DNA from: Glomus cerebriforme
Taxonomy: Eukaryota > Glomeromycota > Glomeromycetes > Glomerales > Glomeraceae
Direction of reading: 5' to 3'
DNA: 64,000 bases
Assembly: GCA_003550305.1 (NCBI GenBank)
Contig: QKYT01000038.1
Span: forward strand, 144,145-208,144
In this document: positions 33,736-45,689 of the stretch, one piece after another
How positions within the stretch are numbered: position 1 is the first letter of the stretch
Layout of the letters: every line of letters starts with the position of its first letter
The notes under the pieces: generated by a model
Told to the model about the DNA's origin: nothing
What the model saw: the letters and a program-made list of their open reading frames with translations, nothing else
Database searches by the model: none
Translations under genes and position numbers: made by a program

Positions 33736-36020
33736 TTAAATATGATAAAATAAAAAAAAAGTTTTTTTTTATTTTTATCTTTTTTTTTAGAGAATTTAAA
33801 GATAGAATCTGAATGATCAAATGAACAGTTTCTAAACAAACTAAAAGTAAGTTTGTTCTTTTTTATTATAAATATAGTATGAAAAGTTATACTACAAAAA
33901 ACTATTATTTTTGTACAAATAACTTATTTTAATGCTAAATCGCAAATTACTAAAAATTTTACTAATACATTACAACTCATAGGAATTGTAAAAATGTAAC
34001 AACTTTAGATCATTCTAGTATAATCCTAGTTGTATATTTTGTTTTAGAATTTGCAATATATTTGCTATCCTTCCTTTTCAAGTTCTTTAAATTTCTTAAT
34101 CTTTTTAATAATATTGTATCATAAACATAAAAGTATTCAGATAAGTTTAGGTATATGATCTAGATTGGTATTGGAAATTAAAATGGTAAAAGCTGGAGTT
34201 GTAAATAATGAGAAAAGGTACAAGTTAGACTCAATAAATATTAATTGTCCAATTTTAACTTTATCAGTTACAAGCAAACAAATAAGAAATATATTAAATT
34301 TGAAGCAAAAAACACTAACAAAATCAAAAATTTTACCAAATCCCTAGGCTAGAAAAATACCCAATATTTTACACACTTTTCGTCCTAATAATTCAATATT
34401 CATCATAAATTTATTAAGAACAAAAACACCCTCATTCATCAGTTTCTTTCTATTTTTATTAATTTTATTTGGATCAGAATTATTGGTACCTTTTGAAACC
34501 TCAAGCAAAAATAACAGAATTTACTTTGATTGCTTAAAAAACTTCAGGCTTTATATCTATTATCTTGAGCATCCATCTTGGTAGAAATATTTCATTTACA
34601 TGAGAAATACTGCAATGAATCAATAAAGTAAAATATGACAAAAAACAGATATACTAATACATGAGCTATCTATATACATTCAGGTAGTGTTGGTAAATGA
34701 TATAATCATCTCAAAATTTTCTAGATCATTTAGTTATATGTCATATGACTCTATTGTTATATATCATAAAATCATATAAAAAACATGTGACATTAATACT
34801 TTCTGATTAGCATTATGATTAATAAATTGCATAATTTTTGTATTGAATTTAAAATTATCAAAATAAAGTAAAATTCTGGCCAAATTTATAATTCTGGCTT
34901 ACATTAAATTATATATGACAAAATTATAAGACATAAGAACTTTTTAAATGACAAATGACTTTATAACAATTGACAAGTTATGTTTGTTATATAGGTCATA
35001 TGACATCATGTACCAATAAAAGACTAGAGACACTCTTAATAACAAAAATATCAGGTATTTCAATTGATCATAACTCTCCACTAGTATAGGAAAGGTGTTA
35101 GATAGATAATAAAATTTTTCAGATTGACTGTCTAACTGATGAACTTTTCCCTTTATTTTTGCAAACTCTTTACTGTCTTTTTCATCAGTTATATCTTTAT
35201 TTTCACCTTCCATATCACTATCATCACAACTCTTTTACCCAACAATTTCATCAAACAGTAACATATACCTATGCACCTTCACACTTACATATTTATCCTC
35301 ATCTATCAATCTTAATCTTTTAAACAAAGAATTCAATTTATAATCACTTAAAAGTTCATGAACCTATTTAGTGTTTTCTCATCTCTTAAATCAATAATAT
35401 AATAATCTATCTTAAAATCTCAATTATGCCAAATAGACTTAAGTTTGTTATAATATGCTAGAAATTTGATTTTTCTGAAGGTATCAGAAACTTCAGCAAT
35501 AAAGTTTAACATATCCTCTTGAGTAATACCTTCTTCAACCAACTCTTCTTTATTTTTATAAATACTGATTTATGTGCACATGAAAGGATGAAAAGATGAG
35601 ATGAAGATCTTGTGGACTAATAATTAAATTATATTTTGAGTCCTGACTTTTTTTTGATGAAGTTGATAGTAATTCTTTATCGTATGATTCATTTCTCCTT
35701 TTGCTATTTTAGTTCATTTTAACCAACATACTCTTCAGTTTTTTGATTACGAGTAGCCTCAAGCACATTCAATGCGTCAATCTGTGATTATTTATTGAAA
35801 ATATTTTAGAAAAAGGGTTTCTATGAGAACACAATCCAAAATCATTGATACTTTGAGGAGTCCTAATCAATGTTCATATGCATTTCCTTTGCCATTAGAT
35901 CTTTTTTAATCTTGATACTTTTCTAAAAGTTTTCTTCTTCAGATAGATGCTTCTAATAATTCAGGAATGATTAGCAAATATCAATCAAGAAAGTAATACA
36001 TTCAATTTCACATGATCTTT
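33736..36020. other. Gene-poor AT-rich DNA with decayed coding fragments
   Basis: Small minus-strand fragments (34944-35213, and about 35440-35560 reading KEELVEEGITQEDMLNFIAE) look like remains of old repeats. Nothing intact or classifiable. Confidence 0.35.
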
Positions 36021-36195
36021 CCAGAGGAATGACACCCCACATCTGTCGCACCGAGGAATGACAACCCATATCTCAAGGAGGACAACACTCACTCTAGGTC
36101 ATGCAACAATAAAGAAGAATGTGAAATACAATGCTAAGGAATGACATCTCATGTCACAAAAAGGACGACACCTCTTCTAGATCACACAGATTTCA
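36021..36195. repeat. Imperfect tandem repeat with GGAATGACA core
   Basis: GGAATGACACCCCACATC, GGAATGACAACCCATATC and GGAATGACATCTCATGTC recur with AAGGAGGACAACAC-type text between them. About three units of 40-90 bp. Confidence 0.65.
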
Positions 36196-36699
36196 TTCAT
36201 AATTGTTTAGATATAAAACACAATAAACAGAAATTTGACTAACCTGTTGAATCACTTCCTCTATATAGATTTTAGATCATCCAGTGAATATTCTTCTGAG
36301 ATGCAATAAGGTTTTAAAGTCTTTAAAAAACCCAAATATGACCAATCTAAGGTGGACGTACTCTCAAAATATGATTTAATTGACAAATTTAATTTAGTAG
36401 ACATTGTTATGCTTAAAAAATTACACGTTTATATAGTTATTTATAAAAAAAATTACTTTTATTATACAGAACCATCACTATCAGATGATTAATTCACGTC
36501 ATAAAAAGGAAGTTTATGGTGCAGCAATTTTTCAAAAAAATACATACCAGATTTTTTCTCTGATATAAAGCTTTTATATTTTTACTGTAGATGTATTTTT
36601 AACTGTTCTACAAGTCTACTTATGCTTTGGAAGAAGGTTTAAAATGCCATTTTTAACTTTACATATAAATGATTAATTTTACCATCTTTGCCAATTATT

Positions 36700-37205
36700 T
36701 TCAAAAATGGGGGACGTCTAAAATGGAGCAGAATCACGTGATCATAATGAATATCTGTTACCCTCTGCATCATACCTTCATTTTCCATTTTCTAAGTATT
36801 TTAGGAATAGAATTTTTCTTCTATTTATCATCTGTTATTTGTCATATGTACAATTTCTTAATGCCATAATTCCGGCCAAAAATTTACAAAATCACGTGAT
36901 TCTACTCCGCTTCAAAAAGGAAAATATTTGTCGATTATTTAAATTTTGGCCGGAAACGCCGGAATTACCAAATTTGGGATACGTCTAAAGCGGAGTAGAA
37001 TCACGTGATTTTCGTAAAATTTTTGGCCAGAATTATGGCATTAAGAAATTATGCATGTGACAAATAACAGGTGATAAATAGGATTTCACCTATCAAAAAA
37101 ATTTTGTCCCGAGAATACTTAAGAAAAATGGAAAATGAAGGTGTGACGCGAGGATGACACTATAATCACGTGATTCTGCTTCGCTTTAGACGTTCCCCAA
37201 ATTTG
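36700..37205. repeat. Foldback element: ~215-225-bp inverted arms around a ~65-bp centre
   Basis: The left arm (36700-36915) and right arm (36980-37205) are inverted copies. For example TTCTTAATGCCATAATTCCGGCC at 36855 pairs with GGCCAGAATTATGGCATTAAGAA at 37033, and TTCATTTTCCATTTT pairs with AAAATGGAAAATGAA. The word ACGTCTAAARYGGAGYAGAATCACGTGAT occurs at the outer end of each arm and again at the inner end in reverse sense, so TCACGTGA appears four times. Structure and size suggest a non-autonomous foldback or MITE. Confidence 0.85.
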
Positions 37206-37862
37206 GAAATACCGGTGATGATCACCGCCGGTGATAAATAGCAAACTTATAATAAAATAAAAATGAGATGATAATATAACAGAAAAATAAAAATACAATT
37301 TAATTATTATAATTATTATGATTACAGTTTAAATTTCTATAATTGTACATTTTATAATTATATTCATTATATATTTTTTTTCTAAATATATCTTCTGGTT
37401 GGTCTTAAGCTTCTCTAATTATTTTATCTTTATTAATTATAATACTTAAATATAAAAAAAGTGAAGATTTAATATTAAAAAAGTAGTATTTTTTTTAAAC
37501 AAATTAAATTAAAATAGTTATATATAATAATGATCATTTATATTTTAAAAAATTCAGCTTATTTAACTTATTTTCTTTTTTTTTCTTTAAATAGCATTAT
37601 TAATTTTTATATTTATAAATAAAAAGTAATATATAATACTTATAGAGTTATAGTTATGCAAAAAACATCAATAAAAGCATTATTTTATAATAAATAAGCA
37701 ATTATTGAAAGAAAAAATTTTCAAAACTTAATTTTATAAATTAAGATAAAAATTTTTTTTATTGTAGAATTGATTTTCTGGGTTTAATTGATGAAAATTT
37801 TATATAACTTAATTACGCGATTTATTATTTCGAATTCATTTACCAAATAATAATACGCTCGT
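37206..37862. other. AT-rich 3' flank of PYM1
   Basis: Very AT-rich transition from repeat DNA to the second gene island. No gene seen. Confidence 0.4.
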
Positions 37863-38471
37863 TTATTCTTCATTCCCTTGTTTTAATTTTCTCAATTCTT
37901 CTTGGAATTGTTCTAATTTATTTACTTTCTCCTCCTCCTCAAGTTTTAATGATTCACCACGTGATTGCTTGTCTTTAATTCTCTCAATTTGTCTAATTTT
38001 CTTTTCAAGAGCTTTAATCTTCTTTGTAGTAGTTTCCAATTGTTCTATGGTTATAGTGGTAGTATTTTCCTTAGCAGAAGTAAGAGACTCATGGTCTTTA
38101 TTAATTGACATATCAGATATTTTACTTTGTAATTGACCTAACGAATCTTCTTCGACTACTTGTTGATTTTCATTGTCAATACTTCCAAGACTACCCTCTT
38201 TTTCTCGCTCTTTTTTTCTAAGATTTCGTTTTACATTCTTTTTTTGAGATTTTTTTTTAAGTACTTCAGGCTTTTTTTGTGGTGGTGGTGGTGTTGTCTC
38301 TTCTACCCATGGATTTTTATACCGAGCTATGTCTTCTTGAGGTACAAATCCTTGTCGTACTCTTCGTTCTTTTCGCAATGTACCATCTGGTCGTCTCGTT
38401 GCTGGTATAACGCGTTCATTGTCGTCGGTAGTAACGATCCCTGAAAGTGTAGGGTTTTTATTTGAAGACAT
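37863..38471 (-). CDS. PYM1: Partner of Y14 and Mago (PYM1/WIBG), exon-junction-complex disassembly factor
   Basis: Single-exon gene of 202 residues. The N-terminus contains the diagnostic Mago-Y14 binding region: SGIVTTDDNERVIPATRRPD, followed by GTLRKERRVRQGFVPQED and RYKN. The middle is basic (KKSQKKNVKRNLRKKEREK), which in the family contacts the ribosome. The last 60 residues form a coiled coil (IKALEKKIRQIERIKDK and onward). PYM removes exon junction complexes from mRNA in the cytoplasm during translation. The start at 38471 is the first ATG and gives the conserved MSSNK-type N-terminus. It is divergent from the ChAPs gene, with 185 bp between the starts. Confidence 0.93.
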   Translation of the reverse strand: MSSNKNPTLSGIVTTDDNERVIPATRRPDGTLRKERRVRQGFVPQEDIARYKNPWVEETTPPPPQKKPEVLKKKSQKKNVKRNLRKKEREKEGSLGSIDNENQQVVEEDSLGQLQSKISDMSINKDHESLTSAKENTTTITIEQLETTTKKIKALEKKIRQIERIKDKQSRGESLKLEEEEKVNKLEQFQEELRKLKQGNEE

Positions 38472-38656
38472 TCGAGTGTCAAATTAAATTTCAAAGGAAA
38501 TTTTCAGTTTTTATAGTAAAATCAGGATTATCAAAGATGTGACATATTTATATAAACCTAAATATATATATTATGTACCGTGATGACACACAAGTTTTTT
38601 GAATTCTCGGTAAAAATAAAGCTAAGCAAATAATCGCCATCGGGTATCCATAAACA
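38472..38656. promoter_or_regulatory. Short divergent promoter (PYM1 / ChAPs)
   Basis: Only 185 bp separates the two start codons, so both core promoters and 5' UTRs must fit here. No specific site is claimed. Confidence 0.6.
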
Positions 38657-41600
38657 ATGGATACGTTGAAAGATGTCCCAGAGTTCTTCGAAACACAACT
38701 TGATGAATCTTTAGCTGCCAGAACCGAAAGTTTAGGTACTTGAAAAAGAATTTTGACACCATTAATAGTGGCTTTGTTTTCTTTTAATTTTTTTTTTCAA
38801 AATTTGAATTTTCCTTACCTTGTTTCTAAAAGTAGAATTCCATTATTTTTTGTAGCTTCTTTTCGTGAACTTGGTCCTCCTGACCTATGTCATATTACGA
38901 AAGCTAATGCAAAACCTGGTGTAAAAGAGGTGAGTTTGTTCTTAATATGACCATGTATGTCAAAATTATTTACTAAATAGAGAGTAATATTTATAATTAA
39001 TGGATATTATCCGGTCAATAAATTGTTTGCTTTCGTTTAATATTTGATATTTTATTAAATCTGCTTTATTAATTCGTAATATTTATTATGGCATTAGGTT
39101 GGTTCATACCATTATGTTTCTGGTGTTGATGCTTCTTCTTCTGCCACTTTAGCAGCATATCTTAATTCATTGACCTACGCTTTGGTAACCGCTGTGTTTA
39201 TTATTTTTATCAATTTAGCTTATTTTAAATATTCATGACTAATTAACTTTAATTCTTTTTAGGAAGATACCCATGCTTGGTTTTCTAAATCATCCGCTTG
39301 GAGAATACGTTCTGGAGTGTACTGGCATGTTTTGAAATTCTTTCATTTATTTCGATTTATCAAATATATATTTCTTTTCATTTAATTAATGAATTCTTTT
39401 TTATTATAGCTGTTTTAATGCATTTTCACGTGTGGATGTACGTGTAGAAGTCAAAATTCCTGGTGGTGTGGATAGTTACGTTGTGGATTTACGTGGTGAA
39501 AAGTATGTTGCGATATTTACATTATAAGTTTACTTGGTAAATAATGACTGTTTAGTATTTTAATAACTTTTTTCTAATTTATATAGACATGAAGCAACCC
39601 CTGATATTTGGCAAGAAACCTATATTTCTGCTCTTTTACGTTCTATACTTTATTCAGATGATGTCAATTATCGGTTAGCTGGTTTTCGAAAATTGGATCC
39701 TATTCCTAATATTGAAGCTGAAGCTCATTTTTTGGAAGCAACAGAACAACTTTTTTTTAAAGGTAGAAACTATGATAAATTTATGATCAAAATATATTTA
39801 TCGACTACATAAATGACGAGGAAATTTGTTCTTTATTTAGGATGGCAACTTGGTTCTGATCCTGAAATACAAGTAGCCACTGTGGTCAGCAATCATTTAA
39901 CTGCTGGAATTATGAAATATTTTAGTGAAAATTTTAGATACGAGCGAGCAGTGAATTTATTTGAAAAATATATCCTTTAAAATAAGAACTCGTTGTAAAA
40001 ATGAACTTTAATAATATATATCCTTAACTTCTTTTTTACTGTATCTTAGAGACCCTGAAGTAGCATCATTATTGGCACAGTCATATATTGGAATGGGTAG
40101 ATATAATTCAAAAAATATTAAGTCGATAAATAAGTTAAGTTAGTTCATAAACGAAAATTATTAGCTTACATTTATTTATTTCAGATGAAGAAATCAAGTC
40201 TGTTAATATTTTATATGATGCCTTGAAACAAAACTCGATGAGTTACGCACTTTTACATGTTCAAGCGGATTTCTTGTTAAGCAAGGTTTACATTGAAATA
40301 TTTGAAATATAAATCAAATTAAACCCATCTAACAATTTTATATTTGCGTTTTAGGGTAGAATGGATTATGCACTTAAACTTGCAAAACAAGCAGTAAATT
40401 GTGCACCTTCAGAATTTGTTACTTGGGCGAAATTAACAGAAGTTTACATTGAGCTCGGAGATTATGAATCTGTAATATTCGTTCTATTATATAATACAAA
40501 TATTATTAATTATAATTTATTCTATATTAAATGAATTTTTACATTTTTAATTATTGAAGGCTTTGTTGACGTTGAATTCTTGTCCAATGTTTACTTACAA
40601 CGAGAGGGATATGCATCGTATGCCATCTCCAGCAAAAACACATCTACCAATCAAACAAGATATTGTTAATGCGGGACTTCTTGAAGAAGACAATGGTCGT
40701 GATAATGAAGTAATGAATTAAAGTATAGAATATTAAATTGCTACAAAGGAAAATTACTTGAATCATATTTAACGTTTTTCCTTTTGTTTAATGAAGGCTG
40801 ATGTTGCTCTTTTACGTCTTCCTGCACCATCTCTTCGTGGTACATTTGCTAAAGCATATTCATTGCTGACAAGGTTGGTAGCAAAGATTGGATGGGATGA
40901 GCTTTTAAAGTGTCGATCATCTGTTTTTGTGATGGAAGAAGAATATCGTATGCAGAAGGCTGCAGAAGAAGAGAGGAAGAGTCAAAAAATAGTCAATTCT
41001 CAACCACCACTTCAAGAAAAGGAAATTAAGAAAGAGGAGGTTGCTAACGCAAAGACTAATGGTGTAAATGATTTATCACGGTCTGTACAAGCTATTGCTA
41101 TTTCTGGTGAATCAGATGGTGATAGTTCAGAAAATATGAAAGAGGAAAATGCTGGCGAGAAAACTGAGTCAAGTAATGAAGATACCAATGGTCGAGACGA
41201 AAAAGAACAAGACGATGACAATGAAAAGGCAAATTCTAATTTGAAAATTGCAGATGGACTTAACTCTGAAAATATGGAAGAAGTTGACTTAGATGATGAG
41301 AAATCCAATTCAAATAGTAAACCTAAGACTGCTTCAGTAATAGAGTTCAAAGGTCCTGAACTAGAGAAGCCTTTACAAGCTGCGAATGAGGATAAGAACG
41401 ATAATCAAAGTATACACAATGATGATCAATCTAAGGTAGTATAATTGCAGTATTATCATAAAGATCTTAAATGTTGTTCTACTAACCTTAACCATCTTTA
41501 GGATGTCTCAACAAAGAAAGATTACTCCTTTTCATTTAATAACAAAAGATTGTGTGAAAGGTTCGTAGTAGATGAAGCAGTTGAAAAATTTATTAATTAT

Positions 41601-42405
41601 TATTATAAACTCAATATTTATATTATAAAATATTTTAGGTGGCTTGATAATCTTTTTATGGTATTATACGAGGTACGATTTACAACTTTTATTTGTTTTA
41701 TAAATCTAGAAGAGATGCTGAATAGTATTATTTGATAGGATTTAAGAGTATATACCGTTTGGCGTTCTGAAGTTTCTCATTATAAGGCCCATCACATGTC
41801 TTATCGCAAAACGGGTACAGAATGGGAAATTTTGGGTGATTTAGCTGCACGATTGCATCATAAGGTAAGTTTTGTTACGCGCGTAATACTTAGTTAAGTT
41901 ACGTCGTAGAAGTATTTAAGACGTAACCCATAAGGAGGAGTTGAGTTTGTATCCCAACTTTTATTAACTCGAATTTATTCAATATGATAGGACGATGCAA
42001 AAGAGGCTTATCAACGTTGTCTCGAACATAAATTCTCGGCTAAGGCATGGTTAAGGTTATTGGAATTTTATGCAGATGAGGGAGATGTGCAACGCGCTTT
42101 ACAAGCTGTTGTAAAATTAACAGTTTACTACGAGCGATGGTATCATGAGATAGTTGTAAGTAAATTCGAAAGTTTTCAATGAGGATTTATTATTTTCAAA
42201 TATTAATTTCCTTTTATTTCTTTAATGCTTTTACTAGTATCCAACTGCTATTGCTTATAATATTAATAAGTTAATTCGATCCGAAGGTTTATCTAAGATT
42301 AGTAACAACTTAATTTCAATGAACTTGTCACCTCCAGTATATAAATTAGTATCAAGATACCTGGAATTCGCTGATACTTTTAAAATTCCTGGGTCAGATT
42401 TTTAG
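38657..42405 (+). CDS. Chs5-Arf1-binding protein (ChAPs: BCH1/BUD7 family), exomer subunit
   Basis: Seventeen exons close in frame to 769 residues: 38657-38735, 38856-38929, 39098-39184, 39263-39318, 39410-39502, 39587-39762, 39841-39969, 40040-40096, 40185-40285, 40355-40471, 40560-40709, 40797-41435, 41502-41560, 41639-41672, 41739-41864, 41991-42155, 42238-42405. Family marks include the start FRELGPPDLCHI, then GSYHYVSGVDASS, AVNLFEKLYLRDPEVASLLA, TPR-like helices (YALLHVQADFLLSKGRMDYA), LLRLPAPSLRGTFAKAYSLL, ERWLDNLFMVLYEDLRVYT and TGTEWEILGDLA. In yeast, ChAPs with Chs5 form exomer, a cargo adaptor at the trans-Golgi. Exon 12 adds an acidic low-complexity insert of about 150 residues that is not part of the family core. 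The intron after exon 7 is of AT-AC type (own entry). Confidence 0.93.
39970..40039 (+). other. U12-type AT-AC intron in the ChAPs gene
   Basis: No GT donor in this region keeps the frame: the exon meets a TAA at once if read on. The sequence at 39970 is ATATCCTTTAA, a perfect match to the U12 AT-AC donor. TCCTTAAC at 40021-40028 matches the U12 branch-point consensus and lies 12 nt before an AC at 40038-40039. Removing 70 nt gives FEK-L-YLRDPEVASLLA in frame, the conserved ChAPs text. The usual AG at 40049-40050 would put a stop in frame. Confidence 0.88.
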
Positions 42406-42847
42406 ATATCAAATAAAAAAAAAAAATTTTTTTCCAAGTATATTATTTTATTTATTTTATACTATAGTAATTTTTCCCTATTATTTATCATACTATTATT
42501 TGTGGTCACTTTTTATTCTAAGGTTTATTTTTCTTTTAGTATTTTAATTATAGAATAAAAATAAGAAGTTATTGTAGTGTATTATTTATTATATATATGT
42601 ACTAAATATACTTTTGATAAACTTAAAATTAATATTTGTTTGTTATAATAAATGTAATAAATTAATAATAATAAAGGTGGTTGACCAATATTATTATTAA
42701 AAATAATTGACAAAACGGCTAATTTATATACATTTAATTAAATTATATATTTATTTTATTTTATACTTATAGGATAATCAATATACAAAATGTGTTTATA
42801 AATTTTATATATTTTTTTTCTAAAAAAAAAATAATAAAATAAAATGT
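42406..42847. other. Convergent spacer
   Basis: AT-rich 3' flanks of the ChAPs and sensor-domain genes. Nothing else seen. Confidence 0.5.
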
Positions 42848-43965
42848 TCATGCTAAGAAATCAAAAGCAACTTCCTTTTGCCATACACCAATAGTTTTCA
42901 CTAGATATAAAGCAGGGCCGAGTAAACATAATGCAAGTGGTATAGAAAAGATTACAGCAAAAACAGTTACAATAAAAGTAATAATACTCAAGAAAGATTT
43001 AATCACCAAGAAGTATATAAGACACCTCCAAGTATATGCATCCGTAATATAACTAAATGATGAACTAAAATAACCTTGAGGTTGTAAAGGGGAAAATGAT
43101 GAATCTAACGAAAATACTGGAGGATATGCTTGATATCCTAAATCACGGAATAAGCGCGGATATCCACCGCATAATTGTTGAGTAACAAGTTCTATTCGAC
43201 CAAGCATTCTTTAAATATGCTTGTCAGTACAAATTATTTAATACAAGAAAATATTCTTAAAAATTCATTTGCTTACCTGTAAGATGCGGCAGCTATTAAA
43301 CAAGCAATATATCCTAATGGTGGTAATATTAAAGTAGCACAGCACACAATGCTCGTTGTTATTACCCATGTAAAACAAAATAATCCGAATGGTAAAGAAA
43401 ATAAAATTAAATAAATTAAACAACCCCAGGTAGATATTTCACAAGGTGCTGTACAACAACAGTCATCTTCATTTTCAAAGACTTGTCGTGTCGTAGCGCG
43501 CTGTGAAGCAGAATAGACGCGTTCTATAGGCCTTCTTGAACGACTATGAGAAGGAAGAAAAGGGTGAGACTCGTTCACAGGAGAGTGCATAGAAAAATAT
43601 GTTGTAGGAAGTAAAGGTGTTCGAACATTAGGATGCGAAAATTGACTAAAAGGTAATTGTAAATGTATATTTGGTAAGGTTATGTGTGGTACGGAAGGAG
43701 GGAAAGGATATTCATTGGTAAAAGAGAAATGAGATCTCGTATTTGGGTGAGGTAAAGGTGGTTGTGTAAAATGTGGTGGTGAAGTGAGTTCAGGCATGGA
43801 AGAATTGTGGTTATGAATATAATCATTTGTAAGTTGTTCGTTATTGTTATTATTCGTCGATGTTTCTGTTGGAAATTCTGAATATGGAGGTGGTGGTTCA
43901 GTGGGTTCTATCTCTTCGTCCACTATATATTCTGAAGTTGTTCTATTTGACAATAGATTTGACAT
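42848..43965 (-). CDS. Membrane protein with PPPY motif and putative sensor domain
   Basis: Two exons (43277-43965, 42848-43208) give 349 residues. Residues 1-165 are disordered, Pro/His/Ser-rich, and carry PTEPPPPYSEF, a PY motif that could bind WW domains. After a CCC(T) cysteine patch (CCCTAPC, a possible palmitoylation site), the conserved part has STWGCLIYLILFSLPFGLF and three more hydrophobic helices with the pattern LGRIELVTQQ between the two pairs. A second copy of the TW..LIYFL motif (TWRCLIYFLVIKSFLSI) begins the second pair. This duplicated layout matches the putative sensor family known mainly from bacteria and also seen in fungi. The ligand is unknown. The splice junction creates SYR-MLGRIE in frame. 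Confidence 0.7.
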
Positions 43966-44193
43966 ACTGTAGTAAATATATGCGAAGGATCAGTTAATTT
44001 TTTTTATTACGATATTGATTAACATACTACTTTTTGTGTAAATCCACGAATTATCCATGGATTTCACTTTCGCAAGAATAATGCACGTGATACTATAAAC
44101 CATTTTAAAAAAAACATTTCTCTTTCGGTAGATTCGTTAGTCAATTATTTGGAAACAGTTTCAAAAAAAAAAAAAAAAAAATTGAATGAATAA
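43966..44193. promoter_or_regulatory. Short divergent promoter (sensor-domain gene / J-protein gene)
   Basis: 228 bp between start codons. It includes GCACGTGA at about 44083, a CACGTG E-box core, and an A-run just before the J-protein start. Confidence 0.5.
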
Positions 44194-45689
44194 ATGGAAG
44201 TCAACAAAGACGAAGCACTTAGAAGTTTAGATATTGCACGAAACAAATTAGCCTCAGGAAATATAGCTGTAGCGATTAAGTTTGCTCAAAAATCCGTTAA
44301 TTTATATCCAACACCAGAAGCTCAAGATTTTCTTAGAAAAGTTGAAAATACTAAAACTACAACGTCACCAATTGGAAAAGAAAGCAATCATACTAGAACA
44401 GCTTCACCTACACCACCCTCTTCACCATCATATTCTAGAGAACATAAACAAGGAAGACAAACTAGGGAATATACAATTGAACAAGTTGAAGCTATTAAAC
44501 GAATAAGAGCTTGCGGAGTACATGATTTTTATGGTATACTTGGAATAAGTAAGGACGCTAGCGACTTGGAAGTTAAGAAGTCATATCGAAAGGTTACTTA
44601 TACTCACTTTGAAATTTTATTGGACTATAATTTTTACTTGTTATAAAGATTTCTGATTTACTAAATACAGTAAATTTATCTTCGTAAACAGTTGGCTTTA
44701 CAGATGCATCCAGATAAGAATGGTGCTCCGGGAGCAGATGAAGCATTCAAGAGTTAGTTTCTTATCGAACTATTTCTTTCTTTCTTGTACCTCTCTATAA
44801 AATTTGTTTTTTATTCTGTTGTGGCTTTTCTTTTAAAAAAGAATCTTTTTTTTTAACTAGTGGTTAGTAAAGCATTCCAAGTTTTAAGTGATCCGCAAAA
44901 GCGTGCAGCCTTTGATGAAAATGGGATTGATCCGGATTCACGCAATAGTGGAATGCCATCTGGTTTTGGAAGCGCAAGATTTAACAATGGATTTGCAAAT
45001 GGAACAGTATTTGCTGATGAGATTTCGCCAGAAGAAATTTTTAATATGTTTTTCAATGCAGATAGCAATGGTATATGTTTAAATTTATTTCTTATCATAT
45101 ATTTAAAAAAAAATTGTAAGTTATATATGTTCGTAATTATTTAGGATTTCATTCAGCGACATTTGTTGGACCAGGATTTAGAGCACGTAGATTTCGAAGG
45201 GCATCACCTAACGGAGATGGTGTACAAGAACAACAATCATCGGCACTTTTTACATTTCTTCAGTTATTACCACTTATTTTGCTTTTCTTATTTTCATTAT
45301 CATCAAATTGGTTAACACCAACTCCGGAACAAATATCACCATATTCACTTAAGCAAACAAATCATCATACGCATACAAAGTACACAAATTCGTTAAAAGT
45401 TCAATATTTTGTGGATCCAGAATCATTTTCATCATTCGAACAAAATCCAAGAAAATTACAAAAAGTTGAAGATAATGTTGAAGTTACATATGTTAAATCA
45501 TTAACATCACAATGTAATAATGAAGCACTTTATAGACTTCATAGAATAAATGAAGCAAGTGGTTGGGTATTTCGTGATGAAGAAAAGTTAAAAGAGGCTC
45601 AGCAGATAAAAATGCCTAATTGTGAAAAATTGAGTGAGCTCAGTAAACTTAAAAGATATAATGAAGTACGGAGAATGATGAGATCTTAG
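44194..45689 (+). CDS. ER membrane J-domain protein, HLJ1/DNAJB12-DNAJB14 family
   Basis: Four exons (44194-44592, 44692-44752, 44861-45070, 45145-45689) join to 404 residues. The N-terminus (MEVNKDEALRSLDIARNKLA) is the helical pair typical of DNAJB12/14. Then a Ser/Pro linker leads to the J domain (DFYGILGISKDASDLEVKKS, with the HPD tripeptide in QMHPDKNG), a Gly/Phe-rich linker, one membrane helix (LLPLILLFLFSLSS, about residue 265), and the luminal DUF1977 domain (LKVQYFVDPESFSSF, VEVTYVKSL). The family recruits Hsp70 to the ER surface for membrane-protein degradation. The HPD motif lies across an exon boundary from the rest of the J domain, and all junctions keep frame. Confidence 0.92.

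Noticed and set aside
36669..36869. 66-codon open frame in the left arm of the foldback element
   Set aside because: It lies entirely in the inverted arm, lacks any family motif and is not kept in the other arm.
40048..40050. Ordinary TAG acceptor for the ChAPs intron after exon 7
   Set aside because: With any possible upstream donor it gives a stop or wrong frame; the AC border with U12 signals restores conserved residues.
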